NCBI RefSeq assembly: GCF_030272615.1
Contig: NC_081415.1
Location: 186,941,233 to 187,005,232, forward strand
Source of the DNA: Cryptomeria japonica
Taxonomy: Eukaryota; Streptophyta; Pinopsida; Cupressales; Cupressaceae
Length of the DNA: 64,000 nucleotides
Direction: 5' to 3'
Of this stretch, positions 44,690-57,258 are shown one piece after another (within the stretch, counting starts at the first letter, position 1; every line of letters starts with the position of its first letter). The position numbers and the translations under genes are program-made. The notes below the pieces were generated by a model. It saw only the letters and a list, made by a program, of their open reading frames with translations, ran no database searches and was not told the origin of the DNA.

Positions 44690-46756
44690 TCGGGAGAAAT
44701 TTTTGGCTATGTGCCACTTAGTGCTAGAGCTTATATAGGCTGAGGTTAGACACATAGATGCCTGTGGATTACACCATTTGTTATACATGCCTAATATTAC
44801 CCATAATAGGGGATTGTTGACTGTCTTAATAGAGAGATGGCATAGTGAGCATAACACTTTCCACCTGCCCACTGGTGAGATTGGTGTGACACTTAAGGAT
44901 GTCTACAAGATTCTCCACATCCCCGTGACTGGTGAGTTAGTCCAATATGATTTTCAGGATCATGGAGGGACAGAGGCTTACATAGCCATATTTGGTGATG
45001 AGAACATTTCCAAAGGAGAGATCTAATGGGAGGATATGATCATGTATTACAAGACTCTCCTCATGATTCTTACAGGTTTGATTGGGGGGGTTTATCTGTC
45101 CAGACAAGAGATTTCTAGGTTTTGATGTTGGTTGGGGTGAGATTCTTTAGAGCATGATGCATCATTAGACTCAATATGTGTGAGGTGTTTGCATGCTTTC
45201 TCATTTGTATCATGATCTTCATCAAGTTGTTTTAGATGATAGTGCTAGTTTGTCTATAGGATGCACACTTTTACAGATCTAGTGTTAGGAGCATTTTGTT
45301 ATTACTCAACCTATCCATCATAGAGTTCATGGTGAGATGTAGCCATATGTCTATTTATATGCAGGTATCCTTACTCAGAATAAGTTGGGTAAGATGGAGT
45401 ATTGGCATAGGGATCTGGATTCATTTGATAGTGTTATTTGGAGAGATTATATTGATTGTGAGCCATGGATGGATGATGCATACACATTACCATATATTAT
45501 GCAAAGTAGATATCTCATTGGTTGTACTCCATACATTATTGAGCGGCAATTGATTCATCGCATTTTGAGATATTTTGGTATCATTCTACACATGCCTACT
45601 ATTGTCACTATATATGCATGACCGTACAAGGATAGGCAAGATTGGGGACCTTCTTTGTCTTTTGAGATAGCACATGCAGAGTTTCTGGCTACTCCTAGGG
45701 TGACTTATGATTTGAGATTACACATTCTAGATCCTGGGGTGATTGCGGATTATGGTCAGTACATGCTTACACACTTTGTTCCTGGGATTACTGATCCAAC
45801 AGACCCTCCTCCCAGCTCAGGAGATGAGGAGGATGATTCAGATGATCCCATCATTAGGAGATGGAGATAGAGACGAGAGCTTAGAGCTGCTCAGGAGGCC
45901 GGAGGTGAGGGAGATGAGGGAGGAGATGGAGGCAGAGGCAGTAGGAGACCCAGACGGAGAGGAGGTTGATTGAGAGTCCATGGAGGACCTTTTGGACCAA
46001 TTGGCAGGATTGGGTGACCACTTCCCATGGGTGAGATAGATGCAAGATGGATTGGGAGGGACACTGGAAGGGTGAGTATGAGATCAGTGAGAGGATTACC
46101 CTTTATAGGAGGAGGCAGGAGCATTGGACTAGTTGGGGGTTGCAAGAGAGACATTGATTTTGGTCAGAGTCAGCCAGACCCTAGGGTTATTACAGCTCAT
46201 GGTGGAGAGGAGGAGGATCTAGAGGATCATGTTCCTCTCATTAGACGATGGGTTCTAAGAGCTACTTAGGCTGAGATTCTAGTAGGTGGATAGGGAGGTG
46301 GAGATGAGGGGATTCAAGGTCATGTTGCTCAACAAAATGTGCCAAAGAAGGATACCTTAGAGTTTCTCAGAGCATAGATAGATCAACTTAGATCACAGGT
46401 GCAGACACTCATGACAAAGAGAGACAAAGTGGTCAGTAGACAACATGATACTCAGGGTCTTCTTGATCACATTTAGTAGGTTGGATCTGGCACTCTCTCA
46501 ACTAATACCATCAGAGCACTATTTCAGGCCGAGAAGGAGACAACACATTAGCGACAATTATATGAGGATTTAGTTGCTGAGAGCCAGAGGGCATGTAGCT
46601 ATCATACCACTGTGAGGATGGATACTAGTAGTGGTGGAGTCATGGGACCTCCTTAGAGGAGTGGTGATCATGTGGGATAGGCATCTAAAGGATCTTCTTG
46701 CCCACAACCACATAGGCGGACAAATTCAGGTGGTAGTGGCACATGACAAACTTGAC
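44690..46756 (+). pseudogene. Antisense PMD gene of Tat-2
   Basis: A plant mobile domain on the strand opposite to Tat-2. Blocks are THNRGLLTVLIERWHSEHNT, GEIGVTLKDVYKILHIPVTG, MEYWHRDLDSFDSVIW and PYIMQSRYLIGCTPYIIE (about 44790-45560). An acidic then Arg/Gly-rich linker follows (SSGDEEDDSDDP; about 45800-45960), then a conserved GGPFGPIGRIG block, a coiled coil (IDQLRSQVQTLMTKRDK, near 46380-46430) and the tail SSGGVMGPP (about 46626-46655). No ATG in the PMD frame fits the N-terminus; ATGTTCTCTAGTGTC near 44680 opens another frame. Many stops. Closest to the Tat-3 copy. Confidence 0.85.
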
Positions 46757-48671
46757 TTGATTTATATTGATGAGGCACTTGTATTTTTTATCAGATATCA
46801 TTGTATACTTGGAATTTTTATTATTTTATGATGATCTATATGCAGACATGGACTCTATATGATGATTTTTGATTTATTATGCATGTTACTCTATATGATG
46901 ATGTTCTATATGCATTGATTACATGGATGATGTTATGGCGATCTTTTCTTTTCTTTTCATGATGATGATGCTCTATATGATGCAATGATGATGAAATGAA
47001 AAAAATGCTTTTGATTTTTTATTTTGATGATCATGGATGTAAATGAAAATGATTACTAACTTAAATGATGCAAATGCAATGATCTATATGAGAATGCAAA
47101 TGAATGATTGATTTTATTTTATTTTTGATTTGTATGCATATAATGATTTTGAAATGCAAATGATCAATATGAAATGTTTTTTATTCTTATATGTAATGCT
47201 TATAATGATTATGAATCTAATTGAAAAAATGCAACTAAATGACTTTAATGGATAAAAAGAACTACAATGATAATGATCCTAATGCAAATAATAATGATAT
47301 AATACACATGATCAATGAAATGCACTTAATAGAATGCAAACTAATGCAATGATATGAATGATGATTGAAATGATTCTAAAGATAAATGCGCCTACAATGA
47401 TCAAATGCAAATTGTTTTTGTGTGTCCAAGTATACTCAATCTTTATTTATGATCATTGATCTATGAATGAAATGAAATGTTGATAATGCAGATGAATAAT
47501 GAGATAATCTAAAAATGATCTAAAATGATACTTCCATTCTTCATATGTTGTCTTGCAACAGTGCTTGATTTCATCATTGAACTTTAAAATGTTGTAAGAA
47601 AATACAAGTAGCTTGACATAAAGATCCAAGCTGACTTGACAATTTCTTACATGGATTTTGATATAGAAAGTTTATACAAGCAACTTGATATAATGAATCA
47701 AGATGACCTGAGTATTTCTTGCAAAACAGATAAGGATTATCCCCTTTCATGCATGACTCAGAATTTCCTCATTGATCTTTTGCCGATTATATCCTTAGAC
47801 AAGTACATACCTTAATAAGAGATAAACCACATACAACAATCAAAGAAAATAACCATGCCCCATCATAGCTTCTCTAGTCATAGACATCCTTGAGTTGCAT
47901 AGAGTACATGATTAGCAATAAAATTAAGATATAAACACTGAATCTTGTATGTCATTTACATGTTCTCATGGTCATTAACTGATATAATCATCTTGATGAA
48001 TGATCATTGATAACCCTTTATTACTTTCTGGTTGATTCTTCATTTTCTGAGTTTCATGATTTAGTTGTTATAAAATGTCTTGATCTTCGTTTCTTTGTTA
48101 CTCATTATCTGTTTTAAAATCCTAAGTGTTTTTGTTTTCTAAGTTTTCTGAATGTTTTGGATTTTCAAAGATTTAAAAGATCACATTAGGAAAAGGAATT
48201 AGGATTTTTCCCCTAGTAGAAACAAAACTTTATTATGGATGTATGAAGAATGATCCAAACCATGGTGGGATTCAAATGAAAATATGATTTATTCTGATAA
48301 AATCTAAGACAATGACTATGAAAAGTATGTCAAAGATTGATAAATGTTGGTAAGCTGCATATTTCTTGCTAAATGGTTCAGAGCAATGGATGCGAAAGAT
48401 GAAATGGATAGGATTGATGGAAGTGGTAGATGTGATTAGGATGGACTGGATAGGTGAGCAAAGCAATCTCATAGATGGAAGAACTCACTTTTTGGATTGT
48501 GTCTGTTTACCACATTTTCACTATCTAAATTTATTGCAATTTTTTCATATTTTGATTTTTTTTGTTTTCACTGTTTTATGCTTTTTTTAGGGATTTTTTG
48601 CTTTTCTGATTTTTATTGATTTCTTCAAGACTTGATATGCTTTTTATTGATTTTTTCCAGCACTTTATATC
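46757..48671. other. Tat-2 region between PMD and pol 3' ends
   Basis: Bases 46790-47510 are low-complexity with endless ATGATG, CTATATGATGAT and ATGCAAATGAT words. Bases 47860-47940 share a TCATAGCTTCTCTAGTCATA word with Tat-3. A diverged form of the nested hairpin (GTGAAAATGTGGTAAAC on the element strand) lies at about 48504-48522, and two units of the 31-base AT repeat lie at 48600-48665. Confidence 0.6.
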
Positions 48672-50490
48672 TCAAGCATAGAATTTCTTGAGATGGATGT
48701 AATTCATAGGTTCATCAAACCAATCACCTTCAAGAGTAGATAACTTGTATGCTCCTGAGCCATATGCTGCTACTATGACAAAAGGACCTAACCAATTTGG
48801 TTCAAATTTACCCTTCTTTTCTCGGTCTTGCTGATTTCTTGGATTCTCCCTAAGAACTATATCTCCAATCTGAAAAATGTGTGGCTTGACTTTGTGATTA
48901 TAACTTCTTGCCATTCTCTATTGATATGCCTTCAAATGATCTCTTACATTTTAGCGATGTTCCTGAATCATCTCAAGTTCTTGTAGTCTAGGGACTCGTT
49001 CTTCTTCTTCTGGTATAAGACCTTTCAAGGAAAATCGTAGAGACAGTATCTCTACTTCTATTGTTAATATGGTTTCTTATCCATAGACTATGAAATATGG
49101 AGTTTCCCCCGTTGGTGTGCGGAGAGTAGGATTTAGCTGAATGTGCCAGTCTTTTCCAGCTTCATTGACTGTTTTCTTCAAGATTTTCAAGATAGTCTTG
49201 TTTGATGCCTCAACTTGACCATTTCCCTATGGATAATATGGTGTAGAAAACCTATGTTGGATATGGGATCATTCACATAGTTCCTCCACATCTTGATTCT
49301 TAAATGGTCATCCATTATCAGTGATAATGGTCATAGGAACTCCATAGCGACATATTATAAAATTCAAGATGAATGATGATATTTGTTTTCCTGTCACTTT
49401 TGTCAAAGGTACTACTTCAATCCATTTAGTGAAATATTCAGTAGCAATCAGAATGAACTTATGTCCATTAGAAGATGAAGGATTTATCTTACCTACCAAA
49501 TCAAGGCCCCATTGAGAAAATGGCCATGATTCGGCCGTAGGATGCAATTGTTGTGCTGGTGCATGGATGAGATTCCCATGGATCTGGAATTATTTGCATT
49601 TCTTCACATATGTGAATGAATCTCTCTCCATAGTAGGCCAAATAGTAACCCATACAAAGAATTTTCTTAGCCAGTGTTAATCCACTTGAGTGTGTACCAA
49701 CAATACAAGCGTGAACTTCGTTAAGAACTTTCTCAGATTCTTCTTGTTTGAGACATCTCAATAAAGTGCTATCTAGACCTTGCCTATATAAGGTATCAAT
49801 AATAATAGTATAGCGAGATGATTGACAGATAAAATTTCTTCTCTGATTGCGGGATAGGTCAGGGGGAAGGATATTCTCTTTTAAGTATTGATAAGTTTGG
49901 CCATATAAGGATTGACTGGTTCTAGATATATGACAAATCATGTAGGTATGTTGGGATTGAATGGTAGGGGTTAAGATATCTTCCACCAGGAATTTGTAAC
50001 ATTGTTGATTCTCCTGACTCTGTAAGAGAGATGCTATTGTAGTCATTGAATCTGTTGCTTTATTCTCATTTCTTGTGATCTGAGTGAATGACACTTCTTC
50101 AAAGTGTTCTTTAAAATCTTCTACCAACTGTTTGTAGGACATAAGCCTATCATCCTTAGTTTGATAATCATCATTTATTTGGTTGATGATAAGTTGTGAA
50201 TCACCATAGACATGTAAATCCTTGATATTCCATGCAATAGCCATTTTGAGCCCAATAGTCAATGCTTCATATTTTGTAGTATTGTTTGTGCATGGAAATC
50301 ACAGTCTATGTGATTTTGGAATTGTGTTTCCTTGAGGTGTGATGAACAAAATTCCCGCGCCTGATCCATATTGTGTATAAGAACCATCAAAGTAGAACTC
50401 CCAAAATTTTGTACTTATTGTTAGAATGTCTGTATTAGGAAATTCAATGTATAGTGGCATGTGATGCACATCAAAAAGAGGAAGGCACAA
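48672..50490 (-). pseudogene. pol: Tat-2 second RNase H and integrase (truncated pol)
   Basis: From 50490 downward: archaeal-type RNase H (FWEFYFDGSYTQYGSGAGIL, TNNTTKYEALTIGLK, DLHVYGDSQLI; Asp/Glu/Asp retained), a linker, then integrase with a damaged zinc finger (THSSGLTLAKK; the CKQC part is frameshifted at about 49590-49640), QWGLDLVGKI, MTIITDNG and GQVEASNKTI. It ends in GPFVIVAAYGSGAYKLSTLE and a stop at 48672. RT, first RNase H, protease and gag are absent. Homology stops at about 50490, where sequence of another element (Tat-4) begins. Confidence 0.88.
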
Positions 50491-50507
50491 AAGACAAATC
50501 ATTAGTA

Positions 50508-51897
50508 TGTTAGTGACAACAAAAATGAAACACAAATGAGCCTATGATCATAAACATGCATATCAAGAGAGGTAAAAAGCATACAAGAAGAAGCATACAA
50601 AAATGAAAGAGGGAAAGAAAACCCCCTAAGATGCTTCCCACAATGCTCATAGTTGTCCTCCCTTGTTCCTCTCCTCTCCAAGTTCCACATGAGTGTAGCT
50701 CTCAACTTTTAACACTAACCATGGATGTCTTCTGAAGATTCAAGATAATTATGAAAATGAGAACAAATGCATATACAAGTGTAATTAAGTTACTATGAGA
50801 AAGCACCTAATTAGTCTAAATTAATTTTAGAAAAATAACAAAGCAAATGCTCCTAAATGCTCTCTTAAAATGTCTATAAGTTTGATGCACAAAGACTTCG
50901 GGATATTTGAAAATGAGGAATGGGAGCTCTATTTATAAGGAAAATAGGGCAATGGATGGTCAAGATTGAGTAATCTTAACAAGGGCCAGGATTGATTGGT
51001 TTGTGATCCATGTGATGACTTTCAACCCAATCCCATGATGACAAATGTCAACATGAGATGGCTTGATAGGAGAGGGAAGAAGCATTAAATGCTTAAGAAG
51101 ACATGAAGTTTACCTTGGGAGGGTTTGGCTAGGCTTGAGTTAATGAATAAAGCTTTTATCCAATGAATAATGCCTTTATCCAATGGACAAACTCTTGTGC
51201 AAGAGTTAGTGGGGATATCCATGGTCAAAGCAATGAATGCTTGAAGAGACCCATGAGTTAAATAGGGGTTGAGTTAGAGGGAAAGTCTCTAACCATGTGG
51301 GTGAGTTGAGTTTAACCATTAATGGTTGTGTAAGAGCCATAAATGGTTATTTAAGAACCATTAATGGTTTGTAAGACTTTGGAGGTTAACTTGTTGGAGG
51401 ATAAAAAGCCTTTAATGCTTTTCAAAGACTTTGGAGGCTTTGAGAAGTGACTTCTCTTTGCTTAAGAATGTGACAATAATTAGGGAGGGGGATTAGCCTA
51501 ATTAGGAGGATTAGAAGAATCTAGAAGGGGTTTTAGGATGCAAGGGGGTTTGATGGGTGAGAGAAAATAGGATTTTAATTAAAACAAAATTCATTTATTT
51601 CAACTAAAATTGTGCAACTTGCATTTGTAGGAGAATGCAAGTGGGGGGATATTTATTTATTTATTTAAATGAGGAAAGGGGGTTAAATTAAACAAATATG
51701 TTTTATTCATTTAATTAATTTGGGGTGTGGTTTAATAAATTAATTTAAATAAATTGAATAATTTATTTAGTTAATAGTAGAAGAGGTTTAAGATTAATTA
51801 ATTAAATATCAATTTAATTAATTGTTGACTGATGGTTAAATAATCAAATCAATACTAAATATTTATTTAATTAAGTGGACAGATTTATGTGCCTACA
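50508..51897 (-). repeat. LTR of a further Tat-like element (Tat-4)
   Basis: Its inner end is clear: on the element strand TGTAGGCACATAAATC starts at 51897, directly after the polypurine tract AAAGAGGGGCAAA. AT-rich palindromic blocks follow, as in the Tat-1 LTR. The other end is uncertain: TG at 50508 (TGTTAGTGACAAC) is a candidate, and it must lie within a few tens of bases because Tat-2 pol ends at about 50490. No partner LTR is in the window. Confidence 0.65.
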
Positions 51898-52227
51898 TTT
51901 GCCCCTCTTTGAGACGATGCAGTTTATTGTGTTGTTTCAAAGAAAGAAATATAGGTATGAGAAAATATGCCCCTTAAATGTTAATTTAGTGGGTGGTATG
52001 CCCTCTCGAGAGATGGGCTAATTTTTTTTGAAAAATCAGGCCATCTCTCAAAAAAGAGAAAGAAGTTGGGGGGGAGGTAGAATAGAAGAAATGAGAAATA
52101 ATGGTGAAAGAACGAGAGAAAATGGAGTTAATACAGAGAAAGGCGATGAAGTGATGGTGTATCAGAGAAAAGAGAGATTTCCAATTGGAATCTATAACAA
52201 GTTGCAGATGAGGAAGTTTGGACCTTG
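51898..52227 (-). other. Tat-4 3' internal remnant with polypurine tract and hairpin
   Basis: Plus-strand TTTGCCCCTCTTTGAGACGA carries the tract and the first arm of the conserved stem (51907-51919); TTGTTTCAAAG at 51932-51942 is the second arm. Farther in, GAGAGATGGGC...GGCCATCTCTC (about 52008-52040) forms another inverted repeat. It is cut off exactly at 52228 by an LTR of the Tat-2/3 family. Confidence 0.75.
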
Positions 52228-52672
52228 CAAGATGTATACACCTAAAAATTGGCTATGAGCAATTAAATAAATATTTAATATTTATTTAATAAATATTCAT
52301 CTATTAAATAGTTAATTCGAAAAGATTAATTAATTTAATTCATTTTCATATCTTTCTATTAATTAATATTTTATTAATTAATTCATTTATCCTATTCTTC
52401 TAATTAATTAAATATCTAATATTTAATTATCTCCTCCAATCAATTAAATATCCAATATTTAATGGTTATTCTCCTATCCTATAGTCTCAAATATTAAATA
52501 ATTCTTAAATTATTTAATATCTTTTTTCCAACTTATCCTCTATCTCCACTTCATCTTCCCTTTGCCAACTCATCAAACATTTGGCTAAGGAAATTAATAT
52601 TTCTTAAATATTAATTCATCATTTATCTTCAACTTCCCAAATTTAATGAAATTGTGTACGTACACATATTTC
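52228..52672 (+). repeat. Tat-2/3-family LTR start, inverted orientation
   Basis: TGTATACACCTAAAAATTGG at 52228 and the following ~445 bases are the reverse complement of about 53415-53897, with minor changes. This is an LTR beginning on the plus strand, breaking off at TACACATATTTCATTA. With the next LTR it makes a large inverted repeat. Confidence 0.85.
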
Positions 52673-52740
52673 ATTACCAAAACATAAGTTAGTTTCACAA
52701 AATACAATGGAAATGCATACAATGGTAAAATGTGTGAGCT
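52673..52740. repeat. Short duplicate of LTR sequence
   Basis: AAGTTAGTTTCACAAAATAC at about 52686 repeats the sequence found again at about 52773 inside the following LTR. It joins the inverted LTR piece to the Tat-3 LTR and looks like rearrangement debris. Confidence 0.6.
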
Positions 52741-53897
52741 TGAATTTCATCCTTAGAATATTACCTATAATAAGTTAGTTTCACAAAATACAATGGAAAT
52801 GCATATAGGAAATCCAAAATCCACCAATGAAATTGCACGAAATAAATATTAATATAAAACACTATTTTACCTTCATGACTTATGTCTCATTGTGTCCTAA
52901 CTCCACTGTTCCTGGTTGCAGATGGTGTGCTCTCAGATAATGCATTGTTAGCTTCCAAGATGGCATATGAAGAATGGACTGATAACTTGCATTTAACTGA
53001 TAGTATGATATGCAAAGCTACATGATTATGCTAAATTATATTATATGATAATTGCTATTACTATTTTCTATTTGCTTCAAAAACTCACGGATGCATAAGA
53101 TTGGCTTGAAGACTATTTTTGAAGACTAACTTCCTCTCAACTGAAGCTCCTGATTTTATAGACCTTGAGAGGATTAGATGATGTGGCTTAGATCAACGGT
53201 CATGATCAGATCTACAAATTTGAATGGCTATGAGCAAAGGTGAAGGTTGAGAGAAAGGGGGAAGGAGAAGACAAGTGTCACTCATCTCACCTTGACTGGG
53301 TTGCTAACTGAGAGAATCTAGGGATGGCTGGAGGAAATTTAGGTATGAGAGGACAAGTGGACTCAAGTCCTTCCTAAGATGTAGGGGGTGTTGGAGAAAA
53401 TATAGAAGATAGTTATGAAATATGTGTACATACACAATTTCATTAAATTTGGGAAGTTGAATTTAAATGATGAATTAATATTTAAGAAATATTAATTTCC
53501 TTAGCCACATGTTTGATGAGTTGGCAAAGGGAAGATGAAGTGGAGATAGAGGATGAGTTGGAAAAGAGATATTAAATAATTTAAGAATTATTTAATATTT
53601 GAGACTATATGATAGGAGAATAACCATTAAATATTGGATATTTAATTGATTGGAGGAGATAATTAAATATTAGATATTTAATTAACTTGGTTTAGAGGAA
53701 TAATTAAATATTAGATATTTAATTAATTAGAAGAATAGGATAAATGAATTAATTAATAAAATATTAATTAATAGAAAGATATGAAAATGAATTAAATTAA
53801 TTAATCTTTTCGAATTAACTACTTAATAGATGAATATTTATTAAATAAATATTAAATATTTATTTAATTACTTATAGCCAATTTTTAGGTGTATACA
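52741..53897 (-). repeat. Tat-3 3' LTR
   Basis: 1157 bases, TGAATTTCATC...GTGTATACA on the plus strand, paired in sequence with 42303-43460. The Tat-3 polypurine tract lies on its right, so it is the 3' LTR of the minus-strand element running off the window. Bases 53580-53870 are built of AATTAAATATTAGATATTTAATTAA-type palindromic words. Confidence 0.9.
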
Positions 53898-53942
53898 TTT
53901 TGCCCCTCTTTGAAATGATGTGAAGACAACATTGTTTCAAAT
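53898..53942 (-). promoter_or_regulatory. Tat-3 polypurine tract with adjoining hairpin
   Basis: On the element strand ATTTGAAACAATG and CATCATTTCAAAG pair around a 9-base loop with two internal mismatches or wobbles, then AGGGGCAAAA meets the LTR. Confidence 0.8.
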
Positions 53943-55154
53943 ATTAAATCAAGTCTCGATAGTGCTTGATAGAAATTGAAAATCTGGATTGTGTGCCCCC
54001 TCAGGAGATTGATCATGAAATTGTCGAAAATTTTAGTTTGAATGATGAATCTCATGATAATGTGATAAATTTTTTTAGTCAATGAAATTAATTTGTAAAA
54101 ATAACAAATTAAATTGCCCCATTGGAAATTAACGACTCTATAAATAGTAAATATAAAATTAACCAAGGCTAATTTTAACTTCATTGTTATCCTTGTCAGC
54201 TTTTGGAGAGAATATTTTTTTGCTAAGGTGGCGAAATGGTGATTCCCATGGAGAACCATTGATTTGAGCATGTGCGATGATATCAGCAAGCGATCGAGTA
54301 TGGTTATCCGATATGTTTCCTATCCTGAGCTTTGTTTTCAAGTCTTTGTTCAAAATTTCATGTTTTAGGCGCTGTTTTTTGAATTTTTAAATTTTTTGAT
54401 TTTTTCGACTTTAGATTAGTGTATTTGCAATTTAGTTTAGCACATATGCAATTTTGGTTAGCACAAATGCTTGATTTAGCACTTTTGCTTTGTATGTTAG
54501 TGCTTTTGCATAGAATGTTAGCGCTTTTGCGTGTTTTAGCACTTTTGTTTCATTTGTTAACGCATATGCTTATATTGTTAGTGCTTTTGCGTAGAATAGC
54601 GCATATGCATCATTTTTTAGTGCATATGCTTGATAGAATAGCACTTTTGCTTAGAATAGAGCATATGCATCGTTGTTTAGCACATATGCTCAATAGATCA
54701 GCGCTTTTGTTTAAATTCGAGATTGTTGATAGGGACAAAAGCTAAAAATCACTTGAATGATTAGATTTAACATGTGTAATACGTAGTGATGATGAAAATA
54801 AGAGCTTGATTGGAATGATTGCATGATTGATAGATTGATAAGTAGCTTGATTTGGATCATTTGATAGATAGCTTTGATTAGCGTGATTTGATAGATAGCT
54901 TTGATTAGCTTGATTGATAGATTTGATGATTAAGTAGCTTTGATTAGCTTGATTTGATAGATTTGATGATTGAGTAGCTTTTGATTAGCTTGATTGATAG
55001 ATTTGATGATTGAGTAGCTTTTGATTAGCTTGATTGATAGATTTGATGATTGAGTAGCTTTTGATTTGATTTGATTGATTGATTTGATTGGTCGAATGAT
55101 TAAGTTTGATTTGATTGATTGATTTCTCTTAAAAACTAGGAGAAACTTGATGTT
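53943..55154. other. Tat-3 3' region with motif array and 40-base repeats
   Basis: Bases 54415-54715: about a dozen words such as TTAGCACTTTTGC, TTAGCGCTTTTGCG and TTAGCACATATGC (GCAAAAGCGCTAA on the element strand), spaced about 20 bases. Bases 54830-55110: tandem units of about 40 bases containing TTTGATTAGCTTGATTGATA and GATTTGATGATTGAGTAGC. Both lie in the 5' flank of the PMD gene. Confidence 0.75.
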
Positions 55155-57258
55155 CTCTAGTGTCGGGAGAAATTACCAGCCATACGTCATTTAGTTCTAA
55201 AGTTGTCCCAGGCTGAGATTAGACATATAGATGCCTATGGTTTATGCCATTTATTATTTATTCCTGAGATTACACATAATAGAGGATTGTTGACTTCCTT
55301 AGCCGAGAGATGGAACAACGAGCATAACACTTTCCACCTGCCGACGGGTGAGATTAGTGTTACTCTTGAGGATGTCTACAGGATTCTTCATATCTCAGTG
55401 ACTGGTGAGCTAGTGCAGTATGATTATCAAGATCGAGTTGGGATGGAGGCTTGCAGAGTTGTGTTTGCTGATGAGAGCATCAGTAGAGGTGAGATCCGAT
55501 GGGTAGATATGGTGATGTACTATGAGACTCTTTCTGTTATTCTGGCTAGTTTGATTGGAGGATTCATATGTCCTGACAGGTGATCATGAGGTTTTTCTAT
55601 TGGATGGGGTGAGGTTCTTCTGAGTATGATGCAACATCGAACATGATATGCTTGGGGTGTTTGCATCTTGGCACATTTATATCATGATCTTCACCAGGTT
55701 GTGTATGATGAGAGTGCTAGTTTATCGATAGGATGCACTTTTTATTACAGATCTGGTGTTGGGAGCATATTGCTATTACATGGCCTATCCATCACAGAGT
55801 TCATGGAGAGAGGCATCCATATGTTTATTTTTATGCAGGTGTTGTTACTCAGCCCAAGCTGGGTAAGATGGAGTATTGGCATTGGGTTCTTGATTCTTTG
55901 GATAACATCACTTGGAGACCATATGTTGATTGTGAGCCATGGATGGATGATGCACAGACATTACCATTTATCATGTAGAGTAGATATCTCATTGGTTGTA
56001 CACCCTTCATTGTTGAGCGACAGTTGATTGGTCAGATTTTGAGAGAGTTTGGTATCATTCAGCCTATGCCTACTGGTGTGATGATATATGCGTGATGATA
56101 CAGAGATAGGCGAGATTGGGGACCATCTTTGTCATTTGAGATTGCTCATGTAGAGTTTGTTGCTACTCCGAGAGTGGCATATGATATGAGATTACACATT
56201 CTTGAACCTGGGGTTACTGCAGAGTATGCTCAATATTTATTAGCACATCCATTTCCTTAGATTATGGATCCAACAGATCCTCTTCCTAGCTCAAGAGATG
56301 ATGATGATGATTCAAATGATCCTATTATCAAGAGACAGAGACATAGACGAGAGCTTAGAGCTGTTCATGAAGCTAGGAGATGTGGAGATGATGATGGGGA
56401 TGGAGGTGGTGGTGGTGGATCTGGACGGAGAGGACGTCGATTGAGAGTTTGCGGAGGACCATTTGGACTAGCTGGCAAGATTGAGAGACCTCATCCTATG
56501 GGTGGGAGAGATGGTAGATGGATTGGGAGGGATACTGGCAGGGCAGGGATGAGATCACCTAGAGGATTGCCATTGAGAGGAGAGAGGGTGGGAGAGGTAT
56601 TTATTTTGGACAGATTCGGCCAGATCCTAGAGTTATTGCAGCTCATGGTGGTGATGATGAGGATCCTGAGGATCATGTTCCCCTGATTAGACAACGGGTT
56701 CAGAGAGTTACTCAGACTGAGATTCCAATAGTTGGATAGGTCGTTGGTGAGGGGATTGATATTCATGCACCACAGAAGGATGTACCAGAGTAGGTTGCAC
56801 TAGTGCAGGATATGCCAGATGTAGTTATACCAGAGCATGATGTGCCAGAGCATGATACTATTGACAGTTTGAGAGCACAGATTGATTAGCTTCAAGCACA
56901 AATATAGACTCTTATGACTGAGAGAGACACAACTGTTAGGAGACAACAAGATACTCAGGGTTTTCTAGATCATATTCAGCAAGTTGGATCAGGTACTCTC
57001 TTAGCGGACATTGTTAGAGCACTATTTCGAGCTAGGAAGGAGACTACCCACTGGCGACAACGATATGAGGAGGTAGTTGCAGAGAGTCAGAGAATAGGTA
57101 GTTATCAGACTACCATAGTGATGGATACTAGCAGTGGTGGGGTCATGGGACTTCCTCAGAGGAGTGGTGAGCATGGGAGATAGGCATCTGGAGGATCTTC
57201 TCGCCCACAGCCATAGAGACGGATAGAGTCAGGTGGTAGTGGTGCAGGACAACCGTGA
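55155..57258 (+). pseudogene. Antisense PMD gene of Tat-3
   Basis: The PMD reads from about 55200: THNRGLLTSLAERWNNEHNT, GEISVTLEDVYRILHISVTG, IRWVDMVMYYETLS, SIGWGEVLL-like, GVGSILL-type and MEYWHWVLDSLDNITWRPYV blocks, then SRYLIGCTPFIVE. An acidic linker (SRDDDDDSNDPI), a Gly/Arg run and GGPFGLAGKIERPHPMGG follow (about 56280-56500). Next come the coiled coil AQIDQLQAQIQTL-like (two TAGs in it, near 56890), TERDTTVRRQQDTQGFLDHI and the tail DTSSGGVMGLPQRS (about 57124-57165). No usable ATG fits the N-terminus, and frames shift several times. Structure and tail match Tat-2 and Tat-1. Confidence 0.85.

Noticed and set aside
42303-53897. Tat-2 as a complete element with LTRs at 42303-43460 and 52741-53897
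   Set aside because: The right LTR has a polypurine tract and hairpin on its right side, so it is the 3' LTR of Tat-3. Tat-2 lacks RT and gag, and foreign sequence lies between. A shared LTR after recombination remains possible but is unproven.
54415-55110. CRISPR-like repeat array
   Set aside because: Units are imperfect, spacers are not unique, and this is plant retrotransposon DNA; these are degenerate tandem repeats.
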